Virus record (IMG/VR): IMGVR_UViG_3300031857_001254
Location: 1 to 25,390 of that record
Reading direction: 5' to 3' (one strand)
Origin: a virus
DNA: 25,390 nucleotides
Shown here: positions 1 to 6,724 of the stretch, piece after piece
Layout of the letters: each line of letters starts with the position of its first letter
How positions within the stretch are numbered: the first letter of the stretch is position 1
Notes under the pieces: generated by a model
What the model was told of the DNA's origin: nothing
Seen by the model: the letters and a program-made list of their open reading frames with translations, nothing else
Databases searched by the model: none
Position numbers and translations under genes: made by a program

Positions 1-278
1 TATAACATATCTTCTGATATTTTTTTATTATCAGCCCCATACCTATATGTATATTTACACACATAACCTAAATTTTTGTGATTATGTATTTTTGTTTTTG
101 GTTGTGTTATTTCAACTATAAGTTTACTGCGCTCTTGAAGTTTATTATCAAACTGTATAGATAGGTGTTCTAATTGTTTTTCAATAAATCTATCAAACCA
201 CCGTTCTTCCACGGTGTATCGTAAATTAACATAACCATCAATATAATCGGGTTCATAAATAACATAAATATATTTCAT
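1..278 (-). CDS. Hypothetical phage protein, C-terminus cut by window edge
   Basis: The minus strand reads openly from an ATG at 278-276 to the window edge, giving 92 codons without a stop. The product starts MKYIYVIYEPDYIDGY and continues with a charged, probably helical stretch (WFDRFIEKQLEHLSIQF), then lysine- and aromatic-rich sequence. I recognise no family and see no signal peptide or membrane segment. It is the most distal visible gene of the leftward operon. It lies 13 bases after the stop of the preceding gene, behind an A/T-rich leader (TTAATTAAAAAAA) of the kind used for initiation in Bacteroidota. The in-line position and clean reading frame support a real gene; function is unknown. 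Confidence 0.7.
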   Translation of the reverse strand, partial: MKYIYVIYEPDYIDGYVNLRYTVEERWFDRFIEKQLEHLSIQFDNKLQERSKLIVEITQPKTKIHNHKNLGYVCKYTYRYGADNKKISEDML

Positions 279-291
279 TTTTTTTAATTAA

Positions 292-594
292 TTAAAAAGG
301 TAAATCTTCATCAAATTCATTCGGTACACTACTATTCTTATAACCCATTTCTTCCATCCTTTTAAAATCTTCATCAATAAAATCTTTCCAAGGTTGGTTA
401 AGTTCAGTTAATAATTTTAATATCATTTCTAAATCATATTCACTTAAAAAACCGCCTCTTCTTGGTGCATCATAATAAAAGAAACCATCCTCAAGCATCT
501 GAAACTCACCAACATAGGCGCTTTCATTAAAATAAATCTTATAGTGAGTTGGTTCTTCCTCCTTATTCGGTATTAGTTTAAATTTTTCTTTCAT
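292..594 (-). CDS. Small acidic hypothetical protein with SSB-like C-terminal tip
   Basis: This 100-residue protein has a mixed N-terminal half with aromatic residues and a Glu/Asp-rich C-terminal half. I chose the ATG at 594, one base after the thyX stop; an in-frame ATG at 615 would give seven more residues but would lie inside thyX. The last residues, DEDLPF, closely resemble the DDDIPF tip by which bacterial SSB proteins recruit repair and replication proteins. The similarity is visible, but any role in binding SSB partners is inference. No enzyme motif is seen and I do not recognise the family. It is probably translated with thyX from one leftward transcript. Confidence 0.75.
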   Translation of the reverse strand: MKEKFKLIPNKEEEPTHYKIYFNESAYVGEFQMLEDGFFYYDAPRRGGFLSEYDLEMILKLLTELNQPWKDFIDEDFKRMEEMGYKNSSVPNEFDEDLPF

Positions 595-595
595 T

Positions 596-1276
596 TTAAT
601 ATCCAAATGCTTCAATTGTATGTTTAAATGGATTACCTTCGATATTTTTAACTAAGTCCAGCATTTCTTGTGTAAGTTCTCTTACTTCAACCTGAGCATG
701 TTCGCTATTGCGTAGTTGTTGGAAGTGTGCAAAACTTCTCCAGTTAAACATAATATCCATTGTGATTTGTGAATTGAATGTTTTAAAGAATCTAGCAGAC
801 TCTTTTGCTCTTTTTCTACCTAAGATGGGTGTTAAATCAGACAAACATTCGTGATAGAGAGCGTTACCTAAATCAGTATAAGATTTTAATGCTTCAAACC
901 AACTATTGATATTACCATCGTTATCATAAAAAAACTCATTGGCGTGACCCTGAGAAATTTCAATTCCTTTCCAATCTTTAGGTAGATACGTCTTATCTTC
1001 CTTCAACTCTTTATAACGAGCACTTTCACCATTAACACTTACACCTATTCGGTGCTTCAATACATGAATATGTGTTGCTTGATCGACTGTAACTAGAAAA
1101 TGTAAGCTAGATTTTTCAAAAGGAGTGTGATGACCTTCTTTTGCTAACATTGTTAATAATTTAGGTACACGTTCTAATTTTTCAGGTGTCAATTCACGCG
1201 AGGTAGATGTCCACGCTGAACAAGCGTGTGTTAAATCATCACCATAGTAACCAAGTAATTCTACTTTATTGTTCAT
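596..1276 (-). CDS. thyX: Flavin-dependent thymidylate synthase ThyX
   Basis: ThyX makes dTMP from dUMP using methylene-tetrahydrofolate, FAD and NADPH, supplying thymidine for phage DNA synthesis. The 226-residue length is normal for the family. Visible hallmarks are the HHTPFE segment (residues 49-54), the signature region KHRIGVSVNGESARY (74-88), and a C-terminal RSFAHFQQLRNSEHAQVEVREL segment matching the conserved helix with the AQ-E-R pattern. The signature differs from the textbook RHRX7S: the first Arg is Lys, and eight rather than seven residues separate the HR from the Ser. The gene sits in a run of small leftward genes; its stop is one base from the next start. The start at 1276 follows an A/T-rich leader. 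Identification is firm; activity with the variant signature is presumed. Confidence 0.95.
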   Translation of the reverse strand: MNNKVELLGYYGDDLTHACSAWTSTSRELTPEKLERVPKLLTMLAKEGHHTPFEKSSLHFLVTVDQATHIHVLKHRIGVSVNGESARYKELKEDKTYLPKDWKGIEISQGHANEFFYDNDGNINSWFEALKSYTDLGNALYHECLSDLTPILGRKRAKESARFFKTFNSQITMDIMFNWRSFAHFQQLRNSEHAQVEVRELTQEMLDLVKNIEGNPFKHTIEAFGY

Positions 1277-1313
1277 TTCTTATTAATAATTAATGTATTC
1301 ATATACGCCCATT

Positions 1314-1544
1314 TTAAGAGTGAATTATAAAATGATTATATATGTTTAAAATTGTAAATTGCATTTCAAATTTTGGGCATGGTTTCATTTTCCACAAATC
1401 TAAGGAAAATTTTAGATTAAAAAAAGTTATACCATCAGAAAATGAACGATTTTTTGCTAATAGCTGCAAATCAATATATTTTCTTTTAAAGAATGAAATT
1501 TTTCCGTATATACATAAACCGTTTATTATTCTTGTTTTAATCAT
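1314..1544 (-). CDS. Hypothetical protein, 76 residues
   Basis: Its ATG directly abuts the stop of the upstream gene (TAAATG), the arrangement expected for coupled translation, which is why I prefer it over the opposite-strand ORF of similar length. The product is basic and aromatic-rich: an N-terminal strand-like part (MIKTRIINGLCIYGKISFF), then FSLDLWK and KFEMQFTILNIYNHF segments that alternate hydrophobic and polar residues, as in a small beta protein. There is no signal peptide or membrane helix, and no family is recognised. The gene lies between a 74-residue unknown and thyX in the leftward operon. Confidence 0.6.
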   Translation of the reverse strand: MIKTRIINGLCIYGKISFFKRKYIDLQLLAKNRSFSDGITFFNLKFSLDLWKMKPCPKFEMQFTILNIYNHFIIHS

Positions 1545-1769
1545 TTAATCGATATATTCAAATTCAGATTCAAGTAATTTAATTCTACTCCCATCATCAA
1601 GTTCTACCCATTTAAATCTAGAATCAAGATAATAATAACCTAACATACCATTATAATTTTTATGATTGTTAGTAATCTTAATTCGCTTTCTAAATGTATA
1701 AATTGGTTTATGATAAACTGATGTAATTTCCCACCCGTCTGGTGTTTTATCTCCAATTTTATAATCCAT
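1545..1769 (-). CDS. Hypothetical protein, 74 residues
   Basis: The product begins MDYKIGDKTPDGWEITSVYH and ends in an acidic tail (LLESEFEYID). The pattern of short hydrophobic strands with Gly and Asp turns (YTFRKRIKIT, GMLGYYYL, FKWVELDDGSRIKL) suggests a small beta-barrel or SH3-like fold, but this is only an impression. The start follows TTAAATAAT, an A/T-rich leader with no Shine-Dalgarno sequence. It lies 17 bases after the preceding gene and its stop touches the ATG of the next. No known family is recognised. Confidence 0.7.
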   Translation of the reverse strand: MDYKIGDKTPDGWEITSVYHKPIYTFRKRIKITNNHKNYNGMLGYYYLDSRFKWVELDDGSRIKLLESEFEYID

Positions 1770-1786
1770 ATTATTTAATTTTAAGT

Positions 1787-2227
1787 TTAGTAGGTTCCAT
1801 GTTCAATTCTACCAATTTCGTTTATAATTTCTTCAGGTTTCATATCAATGACCCGACCACCATTTGCTTTAGAATACGGTGTCGTACTTAATAACCATTC
1901 ATTAAGTTCTTTTTTATTACCGAATGTATCAATACCCATCTCAAGAATTTTTGGGTTTTGTTCTAAAAATACAGATGTTTCACTCATATCAAAATAACGT
2001 TTAATTTTTTTTATATCATTAGGATTAATAATCATTGAATCAAAATCACCATATCTTGATTTATATCCAAAAATATATTTTATTGCAACACCAATTCGTT
2101 TAAAAAAGTTACGATGTTGTTGTAAGTGCGGCATAAAATGAACATCATTAAATTCTTCATCATACCAAAATGCGTATGTATGTTCAAGTGAACCACATTC
2201 ACAAATAAAAATTTCTGTTTTTTCCAT
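1787..2227 (-). CDS. Phage N-terminal domain fused to MbcA/ParS/Xre (DUF2384)-like domain
   Basis: This 146-residue protein appears to have two parts. Residues 1-79 hold a CxC motif (FICECGSLEH), aromatic and His-rich sequence, and FFKRIGVAIKYIFGYKSRYGDFD; this resembles a small phage protein type that I know only as hypothetical. Residues 86-146 resemble the C-terminal toxin-binding domain of Xre/MbcA/ParS antitoxins: FGNKKELNEWLLSTTP, then GGR at 123-125, an acidic helix, and the closing GRIEHGTY, which is highly typical. In cellular systems that domain normally follows an HTH domain and binds RES-family NAD-degrading toxins. Here no HTH is visible and no toxin gene lies nearby. I infer a possible phage-encoded antitoxin mimic; the domain call comes from reading motifs only. 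Confidence 0.75.
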   Translation of the reverse strand: MEKTEIFICECGSLEHTYAFWYDEEFNDVHFMPHLQQHRNFFKRIGVAIKYIFGYKSRYGDFDSMIINPNDIKKIKRYFDMSETSVFLEQNPKILEMGIDTFGNKKELNEWLLSTTPYSKANGGRVIDMKPEEIINEIGRIEHGTY

Positions 2228-2228
2228 A

Positions 2229-2366
2229 TTATTTAATTTTATAACTTAAAAAGGACCAAAATCCCCATTCAATAACAACATACTCAAAGGTATCATTTTT
2301 TTCAAAAAAACCAATGGGTAACCAATAAAAAGGTCCACCTTCAAAAAAACATTCAATTTTAATCAT
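2229..2366 (-). CDS. Tiny aromatic-rich hypothetical protein (45 residues)
   Basis: A short leftward frame begins at ATG 2366-2364 and ends at TAA 2231-2229. Its start overlaps the end of the upstream gene by eight bases (ATGATTAA), a common translational-coupling arrangement in phages, and its stop lies one base from the next ATG. It fills what would otherwise be the only gap of more than 100 bases in this operon. The product begins MIKIECFFEGGPFYWLPIGF and ends WGFWSFLSYKIK, so it is unusually rich in Phe, Trp and Tyr. It may be a small beta protein or membrane-associated. No family is recognised; the support is positional. Confidence 0.65.
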   Translation of the reverse strand: MIKIECFFEGGPFYWLPIGFFEKNDTFEYVVIEWGFWSFLSYKIK

Positions 2367-2604
2367 TATGTGGGTCGGGTTTAAAAGTTATTCCTTCAAT
2401 TAATTCATAATCACTTGTATCAACAACATCTTGTTTTGTTGCATCCTCATGTTTTCCCATCCATTCTTCATGATATACATTTAGACCAACGGTGATTTCT
2501 TTAATTCCGGTACAATAGTTATAACCACCTTCATATCCTTTAATAAAAACATGAAGTTCTGGATTAACTTTTGATAGTATTTCTATGAGTTCTTTTATTT
2601 TCAT
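2359..2604 (-). CDS. Small conserved-type phage hypothetical protein
   Basis: The 81-residue product opens with a helix (MKIKELIEILSKVNPELHVF) followed by KGYEGGYNYCTGIKEITVGLNVY and an acidic C-terminus (PDPHND). The pattern of an N-terminal KELIEIL helix, hydrophobic strand and EGGY motif is one I associate with small phage proteins of unknown function. There is no membrane segment or catalytic motif. It starts two bases after the upstream gene's stop and overlaps the next gene by eight bases, so it is embedded in the leftward operon. Confidence 0.75.
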   Translation of the reverse strand: MKIKELIEILSKVNPELHVFIKGYEGGYNYCTGIKEITVGLNVYHEEWMGKHEDATKQDVVDTSDYELIEGITFKPDPHND

Positions 2605-2606
2605 GT

Positions 2607-2789
2607 TTATATAAAATTATTAATTAATAAATACAATAACACCATCATACTAATAAAAAATGCAATTATAACATATGATGAAAAAATATAGTATTTTTTG
2701 TTTTGAATGTCAAATTTTGTTGGTAACCAAGCAATTAAAGTAAATAAAACAAACAAAAAAATTGTTATAATTGAAAATATTTGTATCAT
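2607..2789 (-). CDS. Small two-helix membrane protein
   Basis: This 60-residue product is almost entirely hydrophobic, with two predicted transmembrane helices at about residues 3-20 and 35-57, joined by a polar loop (TKFDIQNKKYY). It is the first gene of the leftward operon, and its ATG lies about 21 bases downstream of the Bacteroidota-type promoter at 2810-2840, so it should be the most promoter-proximal message. Small early membrane proteins of phages often act in superinfection exclusion or alter the envelope, but nothing here shows which, if either, applies. Confidence 0.7.
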   Translation of the reverse strand: MIQIFSIITIFLFVLFTLIAWLPTKFDIQNKKYYIFSSYVIIAFFISMMVLLYLLINNFI

Positions 2790-2809
2790 TGTATTAAATT
2801 TGATTACCG

Positions 2810-2840
2810 CAAAGCTAAAACTAAAATATCAAATTTCAAA
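2810..2840 (-). promoter_or_regulatory. Bacteroidota-type promoter for the leftward operon
   Basis: On the minus strand TTTG (2840-2837) is followed by exactly 19 bases and TAGCTTTG (2817-2810). This matches the Bacteroidota primary-sigma consensus (TTTG at -33, TAnnTTTG at -7). The first gene's ATG is 20 bases beyond the -7 box, leaving a short A/T-rich leader. It implies recognition by unmodified host polymerase, hence early expression. Confidence 0.75.
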
Positions 2841-2841
2841 A

Positions 2842-2849
2842 TATTTATA
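2842..2849 (+). promoter_or_regulatory. TATTTATA octamer before the HAD-like gene
   Basis: TATTTATA ends three bases before the ATG at 2853 and adjoins the divergent early promoter. The same octamer or a one-base variant precedes most late genes of the window. The short three-base spacing would require a leaderless message or a later start if it were a -10 element. Confidence 0.4.
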
Positions 2850-2852
2850 GAT

Positions 2853-3671
2853 ATGAAACAAAAACTTTTTAAGTTAACCGAGCAAATGTCTGAGTTGGGT
2901 TCACCAATTTTAAAGTATTATGCTTTTGATTGGGATGATAACATCGTTAAAATGCCAACCAGAATTTATCTTATGGATAATAATGGAAATGAGGTTGGAA
3001 TGACCACAGATGATTATGCAAAATATAGGTCAATGATTGGTAAAGAAGAATTTGAATACGGAGGAAAAACAATCGTTGGATTCGCTGATGATGCATTTAA
3101 GAATTTTAAAACATCTGGTGATAAAAATTTCTTAATTGATGCGATGCTTGCAAAACCCGGACCATCTTGGAATGATTTCGTTGAAAGCATAAATGGGGGA
3201 TCAATATTTGCGATTATTACAGCGAGGGGACATTCACCTGAAATTTTAAAGCAGGGTGTTTATAATTATATTATTTCCGATTTCAACGGAATAGATAGAA
3301 AAGAATTGGTTAAAAATTTAAGAAAATATAGAAATATTTCAGATGAAAAAGATTTAAATGATATCGAACTAATAAGAGAGTATTTAAATCTATGTCGTTT
3401 TTATCCGGTAACTTATGGAAACGAAAATGAACTTAATCCTGAAAATGCTAAAGTTGTTGCATTAAAAGAATTTTCAAATTATGTGAAAGAAATGTCTGCG
3501 CAACTAAACCAAAAAGCATACTTAAAAAATGATGTTAAAAACTATTTTATTCCTGTAATTGGTTTTTCAGATGATGATTTAAAGAACATTTCAACAATAA
3601 AATCACATTTTAAAAACGAACCTGATATAAAAACTTATTATACTGGTACAGGTAAGAAAGAAAAATATTAA
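2853..3671 (+). CDS. HAD-like hydrolase-fold protein in the virion gene cluster
   Basis: The 272-residue protein carries haloacid dehalogenase motifs in order: FDWDDN (nucleophile Asp26, acid/base Asp28), IITARGH with Thr123, a Lys in VALKEF (Lys205), and GFSDDD (Asp240-Asp242) as the metal-binding acidic pair. Most HAD proteins are phosphatases acting on small phosphorylated molecules; the substrate here is unknown. The start chosen is ATG 2853 (MKQKLFKLTEQM); a longer frame from a TTG at 2781 would run through the divergent promoter. An internal ATG at 2886 is possible. It is the first rightward gene, just before the tail tube gene, so a virion-assembly or structural role is possible. The fold is well supported, the role is not. 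Confidence 0.8.
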   Translation: MKQKLFKLTEQMSELGSPILKYYAFDWDDNIVKMPTRIYLMDNNGNEVGMTTDDYAKYRSMIGKEEFEYGGKTIVGFADDAFKNFKTSGDKNFLIDAMLAKPGPSWNDFVESINGGSIFAIITARGHSPEILKQGVYNYIISDFNGIDRKELVKNLRKYRNISDEKDLNDIELIREYLNLCRFYPVTYGNENELNPENAKVVALKEFSNYVKEMSAQLNQKAYLKNDVKNYFIPVIGFSDDDLKNISTIKSHFKNEPDIKTYYTGTGKKEKY

Positions 3672-3678
3672 TATAATA

Positions 3679-3765
3679 TATTTATATAATAGAACTTCTA
3701 TAGAGAGAATAATTTTTAAAAAACAAAAGTAAATAGAAAATTTTTTAAAAGTTATAGTATTTATA
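3679..3765 (+). promoter_or_regulatory. Leader of the tail tube gene with two TATTTATA octamers
   Basis: TATTTATA occurs at 3679-3686 and again at 3758-3765 within a 127-base gene-free stretch. The second copy is 33 bases before the tail tube ATG, leaving a long A-rich leader. Two copies would fit the high output needed for the most abundant tail protein. The promoter function is inferred from recurrence of the motif. Confidence 0.5.
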
Positions 3766-3798
3766 GATAAGAAATAAAAAAATTAAAAATTATAGAAC

Positions 3799-4287
3799 AT
3801 GGCAGACTTACTTATGAAAATGCCCTTACCTTATGAACCTAAAAGGAAGAATAGATTTATTTTACGTTTTCCATCTTCATTAGGTATTAATGAATGGTAC
3901 GTTGAGTCAACAAAAAGACCTTCAATTAAAATTAATGCTGTTACTATTCCTTTTTTAAATACCGAAACTTATGTTGCTGGTAAATTCAATTGGGATACAA
4001 TTAACGTAACATTTAGAGATCCTATTGGACCTTCAGCAGCGCAAGCTCTTATGGAGTGGGTTCGTTTACATGCAGAATCAGTCACAGGTAGAATGGGTTA
4101 CGCAGCCGGTTACAAGAAAGATATTGACTTGGAACTCCTTGATCCTACGGGAGTTGTGGTTGAAAAATGGATTTTACAAGGGACGTTCTTATCTGGTGTT
4201 GATTTCCAAGATTTGAACTATGGTCAGGATGGTTTAGCAACAATTAATGCTACGCTTAGACCGGATCGTTGCATATTGGTATACTAA
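3799..4287 (+). CDS. Tail tube protein (T4 gp19-like)
   Basis: The 162-residue length matches T4 gp19, whose hexameric rings form the inner tube through which DNA passes. Supporting features are an N-terminal KNRFILRFP strand, the WYVESTKRPSIKINAVTIPF segment, LNTETYVAGKFNWDTINVTFRDP (tube proteins typically carry a loop naming the tube interface followed by a W/F-aromatic strand), a helix with ALMEWVRLH, and a C-terminal strand series ending NATLRPDRCILVY. This order of strands and a single central helix is typical of the tube fold. Genes for a gp26-like protein, tape measure and baseplate follow. A sheath gene is not in the window. Related fold proteins (gp48, gp54) are much larger, so tube is the best call. 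Confidence 0.85.
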   Translation: MADLLMKMPLPYEPKRKNRFILRFPSSLGINEWYVESTKRPSIKINAVTIPFLNTETYVAGKFNWDTINVTFRDPIGPSAAQALMEWVRLHAESVTGRMGYAAGYKKDIDLELLDPTGVVVEKWILQGTFLSGVDFQDLNYGQDGLATINATLRPDRCILVY

Positions 4288-4327
4288 AAATTAAGTATAT
4301 CCTTTACAACCAAAATTAAATTCCATA

Positions 4328-4335
4328 TATTTATA
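4328..4335 (+). promoter_or_regulatory. TATTTATA octamer before the homing endonuclease
   Basis: TATTTATA lies 16 bases before the ATG at 4352, within the short arms CATATA/TATATG. It fits the late-type motif shared across the module, and suggests the endonuclease carries its own promoter rather than relying on read-through. Confidence 0.45.
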
Positions 4336-4351
4336 TGAAAAGTATAGATAT

Positions 4352-5929
4352 ATGGAATTTTCTTTTTTCACAACAGATAATAAATCGGGTTATAAAACAA
4401 GAGAAGGTTGGTTTTCTAAAAATCATCCAGAAGTTTATGATGAAATTATTAGTTATTCTTCTAAAATAGATTTAAACCTTTCTTTCAAAGAAAAAATTTG
4501 GTTTTATTTTAACCAATTATCTGAAAGACCAAAATGTGTAACATGTTCTAAAGAACTTAAATTTAGAGAACGATTCGATAATCCATACGGAGAATTTTGT
4601 TCATTAATTTGTATTAATACAAATAAAGATGAAATGCTTAAACGACAAAAAAATACCTTCAATGAAAAGTATGGAATTGATTTTTATCCTCAACACCAAG
4701 ACTTTGTAAAGAAACAAAAACAAACAAAATTAGAACGTTATGGTGATGAAAATTTTGTTAATGCTGAAAAAATGCTAAAAACAAAATTATTAAAATATGG
4801 TAGAGAAAATATTAGTAACTCTAAAAAATATAAAGAAACATGTATTAAAAAATACGGTATAGATAATTTTGCAAAAACAACTGAATTTAAAAACAAAATT
4901 CATCAAAAATATAGAGATTTATATCCAAATTATAATATAATCAATATTGATGGTACACAATTAACTGTTTTTTGTGAAAAATGTGGTGATAATTATGAAA
5001 TTCATAAACAAGTTTTTTATGAAAGAATTCGTGATAACAATATTGTCTGCACAAATTGTAATAAACTTGGTCAATGTTTCATTTCAAGCAAGGAACAAGA
5101 AATTAATGATTTTGTAAGAAGTTTAAATATTGAAACAATTCAAACATTTAAAACAAAAGACAAAACTGAAATCGACATTTTTGTACCATCAAAAAACTTA
5201 GGGATTGAGTTAAATGGTGTTTATTGGCACAACGAACTCTTTAAAGATAAGAATTTTCATTTAAGCAAAACAAAAAGTGCTGAAAATGATGGAATTGAAT
5301 TGCTTCACATATTTGAGGATGAATGGAATGGTAAAAAAGAAATTGTTAAATCTATAATTAAAAATAGATTAGGATTAGTTGATGAAAAAATCTATGCTAG
5401 AAAATGTTACATAAAAGAATTAACCTCAAAGGTTACTAGTGATTTTTTAAATGAAAATCATATTCAAGGTGAAACTAAATCATTAGTAAAATTAGGTTTA
5501 TTTAATGGTGAAAAATTAGTTTCAATTATGACCTTTTCAAAAGGTAGAATTATAATGGGTGGAAAAGACGATGAATGGGAGTTGGTTAGATTTTGTAATA
5601 TTTTAAATACAAATGTTATCGGAGCGGCATCAAAATTATTAAATTATTTTATAAAAAACTATAATCCAAAGAAAATTGTGTCTTATTCAGATATTAGACT
5701 TTTTAATGGTAGTTTATATGAAAAAATAGGATTTACAAGAATATCACAATCACCACCAAGTTATTGGTATGTTATTAATGGTATTAGGCATTATCGTTTT
5801 AATTTTAGGAAATCCATTTTAATTAAAGAAGGTTTTGATTCAAATAAAACAGAACATCAAATAATGTTAGATAGGAGTATCTATAGAATTTATGACTGTG
5901 GTGCGATAAGATGGGAATTAAACTATTGA
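4352..5929 (+). CDS. Free-standing homing endonuclease, Vsr-like (EDxHD) type
   Basis: This 525-residue multidomain protein has an N-terminal Cys pair set (CVTC...FCSLIC, about residues 62-87), then about four degenerate repeats of around 20 residues each opening with K/RYG (from residue 106 to 190), which look like DNA-binding modules. A second zinc-ribbon-like CxxC...CxxC follows (about 209-237). The nuclease core is about 245-335: SSKEQEI, TEIDIFVP, GIELNGVYWHNE and HIFEDEW, the Glu/Asp/His pattern of Vsr-like EDxHD homing enzymes. The C-terminal 370-480 region (KLGLFNGEKLVSIMTF, VIGAASKLLNYF, LYEKIGF) resembles a GNAT-type fold. It sits between the complete tail tube and gp26-like genes with no disrupted exon, so it is a free-standing mobile gene. 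DNA cleavage is inferred from the motifs. Confidence 0.85.
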   Translation: MEFSFFTTDNKSGYKTREGWFSKNHPEVYDEIISYSSKIDLNLSFKEKIWFYFNQLSERPKCVTCSKELKFRERFDNPYGEFCSLICINTNKDEMLKRQKNTFNEKYGIDFYPQHQDFVKKQKQTKLERYGDENFVNAEKMLKTKLLKYGRENISNSKKYKETCIKKYGIDNFAKTTEFKNKIHQKYRDLYPNYNIINIDGTQLTVFCEKCGDNYEIHKQVFYERIRDNNIVCTNCNKLGQCFISSKEQEINDFVRSLNIETIQTFKTKDKTEIDIFVPSKNLGIELNGVYWHNELFKDKNFHLSKTKSAENDGIELLHIFEDEWNGKKEIVKSIIKNRLGLVDEKIYARKCYIKELTSKVTSDFLNENHIQGETKSLVKLGLFNGEKLVSIMTFSKGRIIMGGKDDEWELVRFCNILNTNVIGAASKLLNYFIKNYNPKKIVSYSDIRLFNGSLYEKIGFTRISQSPPSYWYVINGIRHYRFNFRKSILIKEGFDSNKTEHQIMLDRSIYRIYDCGAIRWELNY

Positions 5930-5974
5930 TTAAAAAAAAATTATAATTATTTTTATGTTTAAACTATTATAATA

Positions 5975-6724
5975 ATGGAAAATCTAGATGCTCAATACGG
6001 TCAAATGAATTTTAATTTACCTCACGATGTTGTATTATTACCGTCAAAAGGTATTTTTTATAAGAATAAGAAAAAGTCTGTTAAGGTTGGTTATTTGACC
6101 GCTGCGGATGAAAATATGTTGTTATCAACAAATAATAATGATTTGATTATTAACCTTCTACGTTCAAAAATTTATGAACCAGACTTAAGACCTGAAGATT
6201 TGCTAAACGGTGATATTGAAGCAATTCTAATCTTTTTAAGAAATACTTCATTTACTCCTGAATATAATATAACTGCTACAGATCCAAAAACAGGTAAAAA
6301 ATTTGATAGCGTAATAGTTTTAGATTCATTAGAGTCAATCACACCTGAAGTAGAACCAGATGAAAATGGTTTATACACAACAACATTACCAAAATCAAAT
6401 TCGGTTGTTAAATTAAAACCTTTAACATATCGAGAAAGAAATGAAATCGATAAAAATGCTGAAAATTATCCAAAGAATAGGACAGCGCCGATTGTAACGT
6501 GGAGACTACAAAAACAAATTGTTGAAATAAATGGTGATAGAGACCTTGGTAGTATTTCAAAAGCAATAGAAACTCTTCCAATTATGGATTCGAAATATAT
6601 CAGAAATTTTATGTTAAGAAATGAACCAAGATTGGATTTAGAAAAAGAAATTGTTTGTCCTTCCGGAGAGAGGATAAATGTCCAAATTAATTTTGGACCG
6701 GAGTTTTTTCGTCCTTTCTTCTGA
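5975..6724 (+). CDS. Baseplate hub assembly protein, T4 gp26-like
   Basis: The 249-residue protein contains LPSKGIFY (about residues 22-29), a run of charged strand (KKKSVKVGYLTAADENMLLS), then a helical LLNGDIEAILIFLRNTSF segment and PEYNITATDP. This LPS-G-Y, T-A-D/E-E, L-GD--A-L-LR pattern is characteristic of the T4 baseplate hub family that includes gp26. It lies two genes before the tape measure, as hub genes do in T4. The T4 protein is somewhat shorter (208 residues). The stop is TGA, not the usual TAA, and its final 47 bases overlap the next ORF in the +1 frame; a frameshifted product of about 295 residues is possible. An upstream TATTTTTAT (5948-5956) is a weak match to the late motif. 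Confidence 0.75.
   Translation: MENLDAQYGQMNFNLPHDVVLLPSKGIFYKNKKKSVKVGYLTAADENMLLSTNNNDLIINLLRSKIYEPDLRPEDLLNGDIEAILIFLRNTSFTPEYNITATDPKTGKKFDSVIVLDSLESITPEVEPDENGLYTTTLPKSNSVVKLKPLTYRERNEIDKNAENYPKNRTAPIVTWRLQKQIVEINGDRDLGSISKAIETLPIMDSKYIRNFMLRNEPRLDLEKEIVCPSGERINVQINFGPEFFRPFF

Noticed and set aside
1342-1548. Rightward ORF of 68 residues opposite the 76-residue leftward gene
   Set aside because: The leftward ORF abuts its upstream gene as TAAATG and fits the operon direction; the rightward one has no matching neighbours.
2781-2852. N-terminal extension of the HAD-like gene from a TTG codon
   Set aside because: It would run through the divergent early promoter and overlap the first leftward gene; ATG 2853 fits better.
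4352-5929. Endonuclease ORF as part of a self-splicing intron
   Set aside because: The tail tube and gp26-like genes on either side are complete with own starts and stops; no interrupted exon or intron core is seen.
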